Part shown: positions 50,988 to 59,797 of the stretch, piece by piece
Layout: each line of letters begins with the position of its first letter
Numbering within the stretch: the stretch's first letter is position 1
Assembly: GCA_046349955.1 (NCBI GenBank)
Contig: JAXMBI010000007.1
Coordinates: forward strand, 1 to 64,000
DNA: 64,000 bases
Direction: 5' to 3'
Source: JBGAPH01 sp046349955
GTDB taxonomy: Bacteria > Planctomycetota > Planctomycetia > Pirellulales > JBGAPH01
The notes under the pieces: model-generated
What the model saw: only the letters and a program-made list of their open reading frames with translations
Databases searched by the model: none
Told to the model about the DNA's origin: nothing
Position numbers and translations under genes: made by a program

Positions 50988-53900
50988 ATGCCTGCCAACG
51001 AACAAACCTGGCGCGATCAAAAGCTGCTGCACGTAGTCTTCGGCGTGACCGGCTTGGCCATGCTGGGGGCCACCGTGTGGATGCTGGCGGCCGACCACAA
51101 TCGCGAGTGGAAGCCCTACCAGCGAAAGTTCGCCGATATCGAAACGGCGACGATCGACTGGCGGATCAGCGAAGCGCGGACCGCCGAGTACGTGCTTCAG
51201 GAGAGCAAACTCAAGGAGGCGATCAAAGCCGAGCAACAGATCCTGCCTGAACCGCTCCTGGTCAAGCGGTTCCTGGTGGAACTCCTGTACTTCCGCGCCA
51301 CCAAGACCGAGGCGCAGGCAGGGTTCGACACGACTCCGCTCGACCTGGAATACGAACAGTGGACGGCGAACCCCGACGCCGCCAAGACCGACGCCCTGCT
51401 CGCGAAGCTGCAGGAGCGGGCCCCCGGTGACCCGCGGCTTACGGGATTGCTCGCCGAACTGACGAGCGCCGATGCGGCCAACCTTTCGCCCGACGATAAG
51501 ACGCGCCTCCGCGGGCGGATCGTGGCGGAGATGGAACGCCAGGTGAAGCTGGCGCGGTTCCGCGAAGAGCAGCTTTCGACCGACAAGAAATTCAAGGCCG
51601 CCACCTTCGCGGTCAAGGACAGCGATTACGGCATCGGCGTGCGCGATGAGGTGACCGAAGAGGCGCTCGCCGCCATCGAACGCCAGGTGCAGAGCGTCAA
51701 GGGGCAGGTCGATGAGCTCAACCTGGCCGTGCAGAATGCGACGGCGCTGCGCAAGGCGCTCGAAGTTCGCTTGGCCGAAATCACGGCCGGCGAGACGGCC
51801 GCCCAGAAGGCTCTGGCCGACCACAAGGCATCCGTCGACCAACTCCACAAGGGCCTCACGGATCGTCAGCGGACCTGGTTCAAGTCGCTGCTGGGGGCTC
51901 CGATCATCGACGCCTTCGGCCGCCCGCTCAAGATCGAGCAGGTTTGGCTGCCGAACCTCACGGTCGACTTCAACTTCAAGCGCGTCGCCCGCTTTGACCG
52001 CTGCATCACTTGCCACCAGGCGATGGAGAAGTCGCTGCCGGGCGCCCCGGTCGACGCGGCCTTCCCGCCGGAAGAGCAAGTGACGCTGACCCTGGCCACG
52101 CCCGCCGCGCCCCCCGAGCCCAAAAAGTCTGAAGACGGCAAGGTCGAGCCGGTGAGCTTCGCCAGCGTCTACGGTTTCGAACTGGCCGAAGCCGGGCTGT
52201 TCTCGCCCAACGATGTGACAGTGAACGTCGTCCGCCCCGAATCGCCGGCCGCCGTGGCCAGACTGCGCCCGGGCGACATCATCGAACGGGTGGGAGACGC
52301 GAATCTGCTCGGCAAGAGCGACGCAAACACCTTTCTCTTGCAGAACGTCGCCTGGGGCAAGCCGCTCTCGCTCACGGTCCGCCGCGGCGTGCCGCAACCG
52401 TTCAGCACCCATCCCCGGCTCGATCTGTTCGTCGGCTCGATGAGCCCGCACAAGATGATGGAGTTCGGCTGCACGATCTGTCACGAAGGACAGGGAAGCG
52501 CCACCCAGTTCAAGTGGGCCTCGCACACGCCCAACTCGCCGCTCCAGCAGCACGCCTGGCGCGACGAGCACGGCTGGTTCGACAACCACCACTGGATCTT
52601 CCCGATGTTCGCCAAGCGATTTGCCGAGAGCAGTTGCTTGAAGTGCCATCACTCGGTGGTCGAGCTCGAGCCCAGCGAGCGGTTCCCCGAGCCCCCGGCC
52701 CCCAAGCTCATGGCCGGCTATCAGCTCATCAAAGAGAACGGCTGCTTCGGCTGCCACGAAATCAACGGCTTCAATGGCCCCGACACCCGCGTCGGCCCCG
52801 ACTTGCGCGTGGAGCCGAACTACTTCGCGGCCGCCCAGGCGTTGTTGCTGCAACCTGGCTTGTCGAACGAACAGCGCGAATGGGCCACCCACTTGGTCTC
52901 CCATCCAGAAGACGACGCGGTTCGCCGCCGGCTGCTGGTGTCGCTCACCCAAGGCGCCGTCGAGGCGCCGTCGGACGCCGCGGCCGAGAAAGATGTGGTC
53001 GCGGAGAAGAGCGTGCCGGTTTCTGTGGCGGCGCCGGCCGAATCGGCCGCGCTCCGCAAGCTGGGCGACATGTTCAAGGACATCGAAACCCCCGGCACGA
53101 TGCGCAAGGTCGGCCCCAGCCTGCGCTACGTAGCGAGCAAGGTGAACGGCGAGTTCCTCTACGACTGGATCGCCAATCCCACGCACTTCCGCCCTAGCAC
53201 GAAGATGCCGCGGTTCTTCGGCCTCTTTGGCCATCTGGAAGGCGAAGGCCGCGCGGCCGCCGAGAAGTTCGAGCCGATCGAGATTCGCACGGCCTCCGAG
53301 TACCTGCTCAACAAGAGCCAGCCCTTCAAATACGCGGGCGCCCCGGCCGAGGTCACCGAACAAGCGTCGGCCGAGCGCGGCAAAACGCTGTTCGAGGTCC
53401 GCGGCTGTCTGGCCTGCCACAAGCACCAGGACTTCCCCGTGGGTCAGGCCACCCAAGGCCCCGACCTCTCGCGGATCGGCGCCAAGCTCGCCCAGTCGAA
53501 GGACAACGGCGGCCGGCAGTGGCTTTACACCTGGCTCCGCAATCCGAACGCCTATCACCCGCGCACCTCGATGCCGAACCTGATCCTTGACCCGATCCAG
53601 GATGCCGACGGCAAGGTGACCGACCCGGCCGCCGACATCACGGCCTGGCTGATGACCTCAGGCGATTGGAAGCCGGGCGCCCGCCCCGAGCTCGATCTGG
53701 CCGCGCTCGAGGACCTCGCGAAGCAGCACCTGACCGGCGCCTTCAGCGTCCGCCAGGCCGAGGAGTTCTTGCAGACCGGCATCCCCGAGGCCTTCGCCAG
53801 CCAACTCAAGGGGGACGAGGTCGAGTTGCTCGGGCCGATGACGCTCGAGAAGAAACTCAACTACGTGGGCCGCAAGTCGATCAGCAAGTATGGCTGCAGC

Positions 53901-55505
53901 GGCTGCCACGACATCCCGGGCTTCGAAGACTCGAAGCCCATCGGCACCGGCTTGGCCGACTGGGGCCGCAAGGACCCCTCGCGGCTGGCTTTCGAGCACA
54001 TCGCGGTCTACCTCTCGAAGCACCTGCACGACGAGCACCCGGCCGACGGCCTGCCTGAGGAAGGCAACCTCGACGTGTCGCTCGAGTCGCAGGACAAGGG
54101 CTTCTTCCTCGAGCAGATCAACGCCCACAACCGCATCGGCTTCTTGTGGCAAAAGCTGCGTCAGCCGCGAAGCTACGACTTCCGCAAGACGGAGAACAAG
54201 AGCTACAACGAGCGGCTGCGGATGCCGAAGTTCAACTTCACCGAAGACCAGATCGAGCAGGTGATGACCTTCGTGCTGGGCCTGGTGGCCGAGCCGCCGG
54301 GGCCGGCGTATGTGTTCCAGCCCGATCCGCGCCGCAAAGCGCTCATCGAAGGGCAGGTGGTGCTCGACAAGTTCAACTGCGGCGGCTGCCACGTGCTGCA
54401 GATGGACCGCTGGACCTTCGAATTCCGGCCCGACGAAGTGCCGGCCCCCGACACGGTGCCGGACTTCGCCTTCCTGTCGCCGCACTTCACGCCGGAGGAA
54501 GTGGCCGCCTCGCTCAAGGTCGACAACCGCGGCTACCGCAAGGCGACGATCGTCGGCACGCCGGTGGTCGACGACACGACCGGCCAACCGCTCTTGGTCG
54601 ACGAGGAATTCGCGCCGATCGAAGCGGGCGACACCACCACGCCGGGCTTTTATCGCTTCGTCCTCTGGGACGCCGCGCTCATCAATGGGCATCCGCGCCT
54701 GGTGGGAGATCAGGCGCCGCTGATCAGCAAGGACCGCCTGCTCCGGCGCATCCCGACCACGGGCGGGGATCTGCCGCGCTGGATTTATCCAGCCGTGGTG
54801 GCCGCCGAGCGCGAGAAGAACCCCGCGGCCAAGGCCGAGGAGGCCTGGGGTTGGCTGCCGCCGCCGCTCATTCGTGAAGGCAAGAAGGTGCAGTCGGCCT
54901 GGCTGCACGACTTCCTGCTCGATCCGCATTTGATTCGGCCAGCGGCGATCCTGCGGATGCCCCGGTTCAACATGTCGTCGGCCGACGCGACGAAGCTGGC
55001 GAACTACTTCGCCGCGGTCGACAAGGTCGACTACCCCTACGAGTTCGATCCGCGCACCCGCAGCGAACACTTGGCGGCGGCGGAAAAGGCGCATCCTGGC
55101 CTGTTGACCGATGCGATGAAGATCGTGACCGACAACAACTACTGCGTGAAGTGCCACTATGTGGGGGACTTCTCGCCCAAGCCGAACCTGACCGCTTTTG
55201 GCACCGACAAGGCGCTCGGCCCGAACCTCGACCGGGTGTTCCAGCGGATTCGTCCCGAATTCCTGCGGCCCTGGATCGCCAACCCCAAGCGGTTGCTGCC
55301 GTACACGGGCATGCCGGTGAATGTGCCGTATGGCACGCCGGTGAGTCAGCAGCTCTTCGCCGGCTCGAGCGAGCAGCAGCTCGACGGGTTGGTCGATTTG
55401 CTCCTGAATTTCGATCGCTACACGCAGCAACAGACTTCGATTCGTTCGCTGATTCAGGCCGCGCCGCCGGCGACGCCGGCTGCCCCCACGGGCGGAGGGC
55501 ATTAA
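50988..55505 (+). CDS. octahaem c-type cytochrome with PDZ-like domain, partner of the b/Rieske complex
   Basis: 1505 residues. One N-terminal membrane helix (about 13-38) anchors the protein outside. About 45-330 is a long helical/coiled-coil region. Eight CxxCH motifs follow: C339, C495, C550, C586, C807, C970, C1131 and C1386. Between the first two lies a PDZ-like module (about 400-465: VNVVRPESPAAVARLRPGDIIERVG). The order is helix, coiled coil, haem 1, PDZ, three haems (CTICH, CLKCH, CFGCH), then single-haem cytochrome c-like modules around CLACH, CSGCH, CGGCH and CVKCH. By position it replaces cytochrome c1 of a bc1 complex. Conducted function is inferred from context. Confidence 0.88.
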   Translation: MPANEQTWRDQKLLHVVFGVTGLAMLGATVWMLAADHNREWKPYQRKFADIETATIDWRISEARTAEYVLQESKLKEAIKAEQQILPEPLLVKRFLVELLYFRATKTEAQAGFDTTPLDLEYEQWTANPDAAKTDALLAKLQERAPGDPRLTGLLAELTSADAANLSPDDKTRLRGRIVAEMERQVKLARFREEQLSTDKKFKAATFAVKDSDYGIGVRDEVTEEALAAIERQVQSVKGQVDELNLAVQNATALRKALEVRLAEITAGETAAQKALADHKASVDQLHKGLTDRQRTWFKSLLGAPIIDAFGRPLKIEQVWLPNLTVDFNFKRVARFDRCITCHQAMEKSLPGAPVDAAFPPEEQVTLTLATPAAPPEPKKSEDGKVEPVSFASVYGFELAEAGLFSPNDVTVNVVRPESPAAVARLRPGDIIERVGDANLLGKSDANTFLLQNVAWGKPLSLTVRRGVPQPFSTHPRLDLFVGSMSPHKMMEFGCTICHEGQGSATQFKWASHTPNSPLQQHAWRDEHGWFDNHHWIFPMFAKRFAESSCLKCHHSVVELEPSERFPEPPAPKLMAGYQLIKENGCFGCHEINGFNGPDTRVGPDLRVEPNYFAAAQALLLQPGLSNEQREWATHLVSHPEDDAVRRRLLVSLTQGAVEAPSDAAAEKDVVAEKSVPVSVAAPAESAALRKLGDMFKDIETPGTMRKVGPSLRYVASKVNGEFLYDWIANPTHFRPSTKMPRFFGLFGHLEGEGRAAAEKFEPIEIRTASEYLLNKSQPFKYAGAPAEVTEQASAERGKTLFEVRGCLACHKHQDFPVGQATQGPDLSRIGAKLAQSKDNGGRQWLYTWLRNPNAYHPRTSMPNLILDPIQDADGKVTDPAADITAWLMTSGDWKPGARPELDLAALEDLAKQHLTGAFSVRQAEEFLQTGIPEAFASQLKGDEVELLGPMTLEKKLNYVGRKSISKYGCSGCHDIPGFEDSKPIGTGLADWGRKDPSRLAFEHIAVYLSKHLHDEHPADGLPEEGNLDVSLESQDKGFFLEQINAHNRIGFLWQKLRQPRSYDFRKTENKSYNERLRMPKFNFTEDQIEQVMTFVLGLVAEPPGPAYVFQPDPRRKALIEGQVVLDKFNCGGCHVLQMDRWTFEFRPDEVPAPDTVPDFAFLSPHFTPEEVAASLKVDNRGYRKATIVGTPVVDDTTGQPLLVDEEFAPIEAGDTTTPGFYRFVLWDAALINGHPRLVGDQAPLISKDRLLRRIPTTGGDLPRWIYPAVVAAEREKNPAAKAEEAWGWLPPPLIREGKKVQSAWLHDFLLDPHLIRPAAILRMPRFNMSSADATKLANYFAAVDKVDYPYEFDPRTRSEHLAAAEKAHPGLLTDAMKIVTDNNYCVKCHYVGDFSPKPNLTAFGTDKALGPNLDRVFQRIRPEFLRPWIANPKRLLPYTGMPVNVPYGTPVSQQLFAGSSEQQLDGLVDLLLNFDRYTQQQTSIRSLIQAAPPATPAAPTGGGH

Positions 55506-55597
55506 CCGCACACTCGTCTCAAGGACCTTGTCAGGAATGTTGGGCCAGGAAGGCCGGCGACAAACCCGTTTCCCGTTTCAGCTTCGAGAGGCGCCGC

Positions 55598-55843
55598 ATG
55601 GCGATTCCCGGGCACACCCCCTATAATTCGAAGGCCCTTGGCATTTCGAGGGCCTTGTTGCCTCCCTCATGGGCTGTCGCCGGTTGGCTGACGTTGGCCG
55701 GCTGTGGCAGCTCCCCGCCCCCTCAACCGCCGGCGGGCGCCAAGGCGCCCGCAGCGCCGCCCGCCGTGGAGCTGGGTGCTGCAGACGGTGACGCTCCGAA
55801 AAGCGACGCGGGCGGTTCCGGAACTTCCAAAGCAGGAGAATAG
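55598..55843 (+). CDS. small lipoprotein, 81 residues
   Basis: The start ATG has GAGAGG upstream. GWLTLAGC is a lipobox; the mature part is Pro/Ala-rich and disordered (SSPPPQPPAGAKAPAAPPA then DGDAPKSDAGGSGTSKAGE). It is the third short gene-like frame in the locus and ends one base before the cupredoxin start, so it is probably co-translated. No family recognised; it may be an accessory or linker subunit of the electron-transfer chain. Confidence 0.6.
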   Translation: MAIPGHTPYNSKALGISRALLPPSWAVAGWLTLAGCGSSPPPQPPAGAKAPAAPPAVELGAADGDAPKSDAGGSGTSKAGE

Positions 55844-55844
55844 C

Positions 55845-56627
55845 ATGATCCGTGTGCAGAAGTTGGCCGTGGCCGCGTTCGTGGCCGCCTCGCTCGCCGT
55901 TCACGCCTACGCCGCCGACGGCGAATGGGGCACCCTCAAGGGCAAGTTCGTGTTCGACGGTGATGCGCCCGCGCCCGAGAAGCTTAACGTCGCCAAGGAA
56001 GCGTTTTGCACCAAGTGCAACGTCGTCTCCGAGGACAAGGTCGTCGATCCCTCGAACAAGGGGGTGGCCAACGTCGTGGTCTTCCTCAAGACCAAGAAGG
56101 GGGAGAAGATCGCCATTCACCCCGACTACGAGAAGCCCGAGGTGAAGAACGCCGAACTGGTGATCGACAACAAAGGCTGCCGCTTCGAACCCCACGTGGC
56201 CATCGCTCGCGTCGGCCAGCCCGTGATCGTGAAGAACTCCGATCCTGTGTCGCACAACAGCAACATCGCCTCGGTGACGGGTCAGAACCCGGCCTTCAAC
56301 CAGATCATTCCGACCGACGGGACCGCAAAGTACACCTTCAAGGCCGCCGAGAACTTCCCGGTGACCGTGAGCTGCAACATTCATCCCTGGATGAAAGGCT
56401 ACGTGATCGTCCGCGACGATCCCTACGCGGTGGCCTCGGCCGCCGATGGCAGCTTCGAGATCAAGAACCTGCCGGTCGGGGACTACGAGTTCCAGGTGCG
56501 GCACGACAGCGGCTACATCACCAAGGCCACCGTCGGCGGCAAAGCCGTCGAGTGGAAGAAGGGGGTGGCCAAATTTTCGGTCAAGCCAGGGGACAATGAC
56601 CTGGGCGAGATCAAGGTGAAGTTCTAG
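55845..56627 (+). CDS. cupredoxin (blue-copper-type) electron carrier 1
   Basis: 260 residues: a signal peptide (VAAFVAASLAVHAYA) and a cupredoxin-like domain. The probable copper ligands are H137 (PVSHNSN), C177, H180 and M183 in SCNIHPWMKG, a C-x2-H-x2-M arrangement. A CTKC pair (55-58) lies earlier without a His, so it is not a haem site. The C-terminal part is a beta-strand domain (about 190-260). It resembles the methylamine-utilisation-like cupredoxins. In context it may carry electrons between the octahaem complex and the oxidase. Confidence 0.8.
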   Translation: MIRVQKLAVAAFVAASLAVHAYAADGEWGTLKGKFVFDGDAPAPEKLNVAKEAFCTKCNVVSEDKVVDPSNKGVANVVVFLKTKKGEKIAIHPDYEKPEVKNAELVIDNKGCRFEPHVAIARVGQPVIVKNSDPVSHNSNIASVTGQNPAFNQIIPTDGTAKYTFKAAENFPVTVSCNIHPWMKGYVIVRDDPYAVASAADGSFEIKNLPVGDYEFQVRHDSGYITKATVGGKAVEWKKGVAKFSVKPGDNDLGEIKVKF

Positions 56628-56706
56628 AAAGACATTGGGCGCGATCGCGCCGGACGGAACGCTTCCGTCCGGCGCGGCGCCGATTTGCTTCAACCCCCAT
56701 CGTTTG

Positions 56707-57633
56707 ATGCGCACGCACGTTCGACCGCCGATCGTTTGGACCGCTTTGTTCGCGGTAGCTGCTGCGCTGCCGCTCGGCTGCTCCCATGCCCCGGCCAGCG
56801 GCCCTTCGGCCAACATGACCGCGGCCCTCAAGCTGCGCGAAGACTTGAAGGGGGGCGCTGCCGCTGCCGGTGGAGATGCCACGGCGGCCGAGGCAGCCCC
56901 GACCGGCACCGGCTGGGCCACTCTCAAGGGCAAGTTCACCCTCGCCGGCGATCCGCCGCCGCGCCCCAAGCTGGCCACCTCCGGCGGAGACATGTGCAGC
57001 GCCGATGGCTCCCCCATCCTCAGCGACCGGCTGCTTGTCGACTCGGCCACCAAGGGGATCGGCGGCGTGGTGATCTACGCCCGCAAGCCGAAGCGGGTGC
57101 ATGATTCGGCCAAGCAGCCCAAGGAACCGGAGGTCGTCTTCGATCAGAAGGGGTGCCGGTTCCTCAGCCACGTGGCCGGCATGCAGGTCGGCCAGACGAT
57201 GAAGATCCTCAACAGCGATGCCTTCGGCCACAACACGAAGATCGACGGCGTGGTCGACGCCAACAAGTTCAATCAAACCGTGGCCACCGGCTCGTCGGTC
57301 ACCTACAAGCCGCTCCGCGAAGAAAATGCCCCGCTCAAGGTGGGCTGCAGCATCCATCCCTGGATGTCGGCCAACGTGCTCGTGCGCGGCGACGGCTACT
57401 TCGCCGTCACCGGCCCCGACGGCACTTTCGAGATTCCCAACCTGCCTGCCGGCGAAGAGCTCGAGTTTCAAGTTTGGCACGAAGGCGCTGGCGGCCAGGG
57501 CAATCTGGTGCTCGATCAGCCGACGCTCAAGTGGAACAAGCAGGGCCGTTTCAAGATCAAGCTCGATCCCGACACAACGCGGGAACTCGATCTGACGGTG
57601 CCGGTGGCGGCCCTTCCCGCGGCGGCCGGATGA
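56707..57633 (+). CDS. cupredoxin lipoprotein, paralogue of carrier 1
   Basis: 308 residues. The lipobox is in ALPLGCSHA (Cys25), then an Ala/Gly-rich linker. The cupredoxin core aligns with the previous gene: WATLKGKFTLAGDPPPRP, SDAFGHNTKI (His ligand), and VGCSIHPWMSANVLV with C-x2-H-x2-M. C-terminal strands match, with the FEIPNLPAGEELEFQVWHEG segment. Being tethered, it may pass electrons on the membrane surface. It starts 79 bp after the first cupredoxin and ends overlapping a possible start of the next frame. Confidence 0.8.
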   Translation: MRTHVRPPIVWTALFAVAAALPLGCSHAPASGPSANMTAALKLREDLKGGAAAAGGDATAAEAAPTGTGWATLKGKFTLAGDPPPRPKLATSGGDMCSADGSPILSDRLLVDSATKGIGGVVIYARKPKRVHDSAKQPKEPEVVFDQKGCRFLSHVAGMQVGQTMKILNSDAFGHNTKIDGVVDANKFNQTVATGSSVTYKPLREENAPLKVGCSIHPWMSANVLVRGDGYFAVTGPDGTFEIPNLPAGEELEFQVWHEGAGGQGNLVLDQPTLKWNKQGRFKIKLDPDTTRELDLTVPVAALPAAAG

Positions 57634-57707
57634 TCAATAAGCTCCTTGGCCGCCTCCAGGATGCGGCGACTATCCCACTCTTCTGCCCTCAGAGGTTCGT
57701 GTTTTCG

Positions 57708-58907
57708 ATGTTGCTCGCGAAGCGGTCACGAGGAGGGTCGTTTCTTCTCTGGGGGGCTTGCTGCGCGGCGCTGCTGGGGGCTGGCTGCTCCCAGTCCACG
57801 ACGCCGAGCTTCCGCCTGAACGTGATGGAGGTCGAGGCGAAGCAACTCGAGCCGCCCGCGGCGCAGAAGGTGGCCGACGCGCTGGTGGCGATGTTCGGCA
57901 CGCCCGACGAGCCCTTCGTGTTCCCAGAGTCGGGCCTCGATTTGCGCAAGCTGCAGTTCGCGGCCGGGCCTGTGTCGAGCGATGCCCGCGGGTCTTCGCA
58001 CGGCCTCTACCGCCAGCACTGTGCCCACTGCCACGGCATCACCGGCGACGGGCTCGGCCCCACGGCCATGTTCTTGAACCCCTATCCCCGCGACTATCGC
58101 ACCGGGGAGTTCAAGGCCAAGAGCACGCTGCTCAACGCTCGTCCGACCCAGGCCGACCTCGATCGGCTGCTCAAGGAGGGGGTGCCTGGCACTTCGATGC
58201 CGTCGTTCGTGCTGCTGCCGCAGGCCGAGATCGACGCCCTGGTCGAGTACGTCAAGTACCTGAGCATGCGCGGGCAGGTCGAGCGACGGCTCATTCTGGA
58301 ACTGGGCAATGAAGAGAGCCTGGAACTCAATCGAGAACTCCTGATCGACACGGCCCTGGCGGACGCGGCGCAAGCCTGGGCCGACGCCGAGGGGGCCATC
58401 ATCGCGCCGGCGGCGCCTCCTGAGGTCAGCCTCGAAGAGTCGATTGCCCTCGGCCGCGAGTTGTTTCAAGGATCCACGGCGAATTGCGTGAAGTGTCATG
58501 GCACGCTCGCCCTGGGCGACGGCCAAACCGATGACTTCGACAACTGGAGCAAGACCACGAAGACCTTCTTCCAAGACGTGCGGAAGGTCAAGCCCGAGGA
58601 GATTGCGGATCTTTCGCTGGCCGACTTTCAGGACGTCGGCGCGCTGCCGATCCGCAACATCAAACCGCGCAACCTGCGGCTGGGCATCTTTCGCTTCGGC
58701 CGCCGGCCCGTTGACATTTATCGCCGCATTCATACGGGGATCGCGGGAACTCCGATGCCCGGCGTCGGCCAATCGCCGGAGAACGCGGCCGGCCTGACGC
58801 CGGATCAGGTGTGGCACCTGGTGAACTATGTGTTGCGCGGGCTCCCCTACGAGTCGTTGAGCGAGCCTCCGGAGCAGTTCATCGCCGCGGAGCGATCGGT
58901 GTATTAG
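57708..58907 (+). CDS. dihaem c-type cytochrome lipoprotein
   Basis: 399 residues. LLGAGCSQ gives a lipobox at Cys27. Two cytochrome c domains have CAHCH (Cys near 105) and CVKCH (near 260), each followed by the Met-bearing SMPSF / TPMPG-type loops (TSMPSFVLLP and TPMPGVGQSP). The ATG at 57708 gives a normal lipoprotein signal; an in-frame ATG at 57630 overlapping the previous stop (ATGA) would give an unusually long leader. It is a likely electron carrier to CuA of the oxidase encoded next. Confidence 0.87.
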   Translation: MLLAKRSRGGSFLLWGACCAALLGAGCSQSTTPSFRLNVMEVEAKQLEPPAAQKVADALVAMFGTPDEPFVFPESGLDLRKLQFAAGPVSSDARGSSHGLYRQHCAHCHGITGDGLGPTAMFLNPYPRDYRTGEFKAKSTLLNARPTQADLDRLLKEGVPGTSMPSFVLLPQAEIDALVEYVKYLSMRGQVERRLILELGNEESLELNRELLIDTALADAAQAWADAEGAIIAPAAPPEVSLEESIALGRELFQGSTANCVKCHGTLALGDGQTDDFDNWSKTTKTFFQDVRKVKPEEIADLSLADFQDVGALPIRNIKPRNLRLGIFRFGRRPVDIYRRIHTGIAGTPMPGVGQSPENAAGLTPDQVWHLVNYVLRGLPYESLSEPPEQFIAAERSVY

Positions 58908-59011
58908 GGCCGCTGGTGCGGCGTTGCGATTCAGTGTTCGGTGTGGTGGCGTGAAGATCGACCAACCTCCAGTCTGAGAGCTAGGCGGCCAGAGCCGCGG
59001 AGAAGGCGTAC

Positions 59012-59797
59012 GTGGGAAAGCTTTGGAGCCTGCTGTTCTTGCTCGTGCCCGTGCTGGGAGTGGCCACGTTCGTGGTCGCGCCCTGGTACGACCACTGGCT
59101 GCCTCCCGATGTTTCGGAACACGGCGCCACGATCGACCATCTGTTCATGTTCATCCTGGCGCTGACCGGCGTGGTGTTCATCGCCACCGAGGCAGCGCTG
59201 TTCTACTTCATGTGGCGGTACGACAAGAAATCGAACCGCGAGCCGGCCAAGTTCACCCACGGCAGCCATAGCCTGGAAGTGGTCTGGACGATCGTGCCCA
59301 CGGCCGTGCTGTTGTTCATCGCCATCTACCAGATGAACGCCTGGGCCGATCAGAAGATGCGGCGGCCCGACATTCCGCCGACCGTGGAAGTGATGGCCCG
59401 CCAGTTCGAGTGGCGGCTCCGTTATCCCGGCAAGGACGGCAAGCTCCACACCCTCGACGATCTTCACGTCGTCAACGATTTGCATCTGCCGGTCGACGAA
59501 GAGGTGCTCATCACCCTGCTCAGCCAGGACGTGTTGCACAGCTTCTTCCTGCCCAACCTGCGGGTGAAGCAGGACGCGGTGCCCGGCATGTCGCAGGGCG
59601 TGTGGTTCCGGGCGCTCGAGCAAGGGGAATTCGACCTGGTGTGCGCCGAGCTCTGCGGCTGGGGGCACTACAAGATGAAGGGGCGGCTGACGGTGCAATC
59701 GCGGGCTCAGTTCAACGAGTGGCTGGCCCAGAAGTACGCGGAGCAAGAAGCCACTCAGGCCGAGGCGGCCGCCCCAGCGGCGGAGGAAGACGAATGA
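59012..59797 (+). CDS. coxB: cytochrome c oxidase subunit II
   Basis: 261 residues from a GTG with GGAGAAGG upstream. Two N-terminal membrane helices and a CuA cupredoxin domain. CuA ligands are complete: H176 (VLHSFFLP), C211, E213, C215, H219 and M222 in CAELCGWGHYKM. No cytochrome c domain is fused at the C-terminus, unlike caa3-type subunit II; the end is Ala/Glu-rich. Its stop overlaps coxA (ATGA). Confidence 0.96.
   Translation: MGKLWSLLFLLVPVLGVATFVVAPWYDHWLPPDVSEHGATIDHLFMFILALTGVVFIATEAALFYFMWRYDKKSNREPAKFTHGSHSLEVVWTIVPTAVLLFIAIYQMNAWADQKMRRPDIPPTVEVMARQFEWRLRYPGKDGKLHTLDDLHVVNDLHLPVDEEVLITLLSQDVLHSFFLPNLRVKQDAVPGMSQGVWFRALEQGEFDLVCAELCGWGHYKMKGRLTVQSRAQFNEWLAQKYAEQEATQAEAAAPAAEEDE

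Noticed and set aside
50931..53558. Long minus-strand open frame opposite the octahaem gene
   Set aside because: High-G+C antisense shadow: low-complexity Arg/Leu/Gly composition with no domain, and the plus strand has eight haem motifs in frame.
55598..55843. Reading the 81-residue frame as an extension of the octahaem protein
   Set aside because: The octahaem frame ends at 55505 and this one has its own ATG, ribosome-binding site and lipobox.
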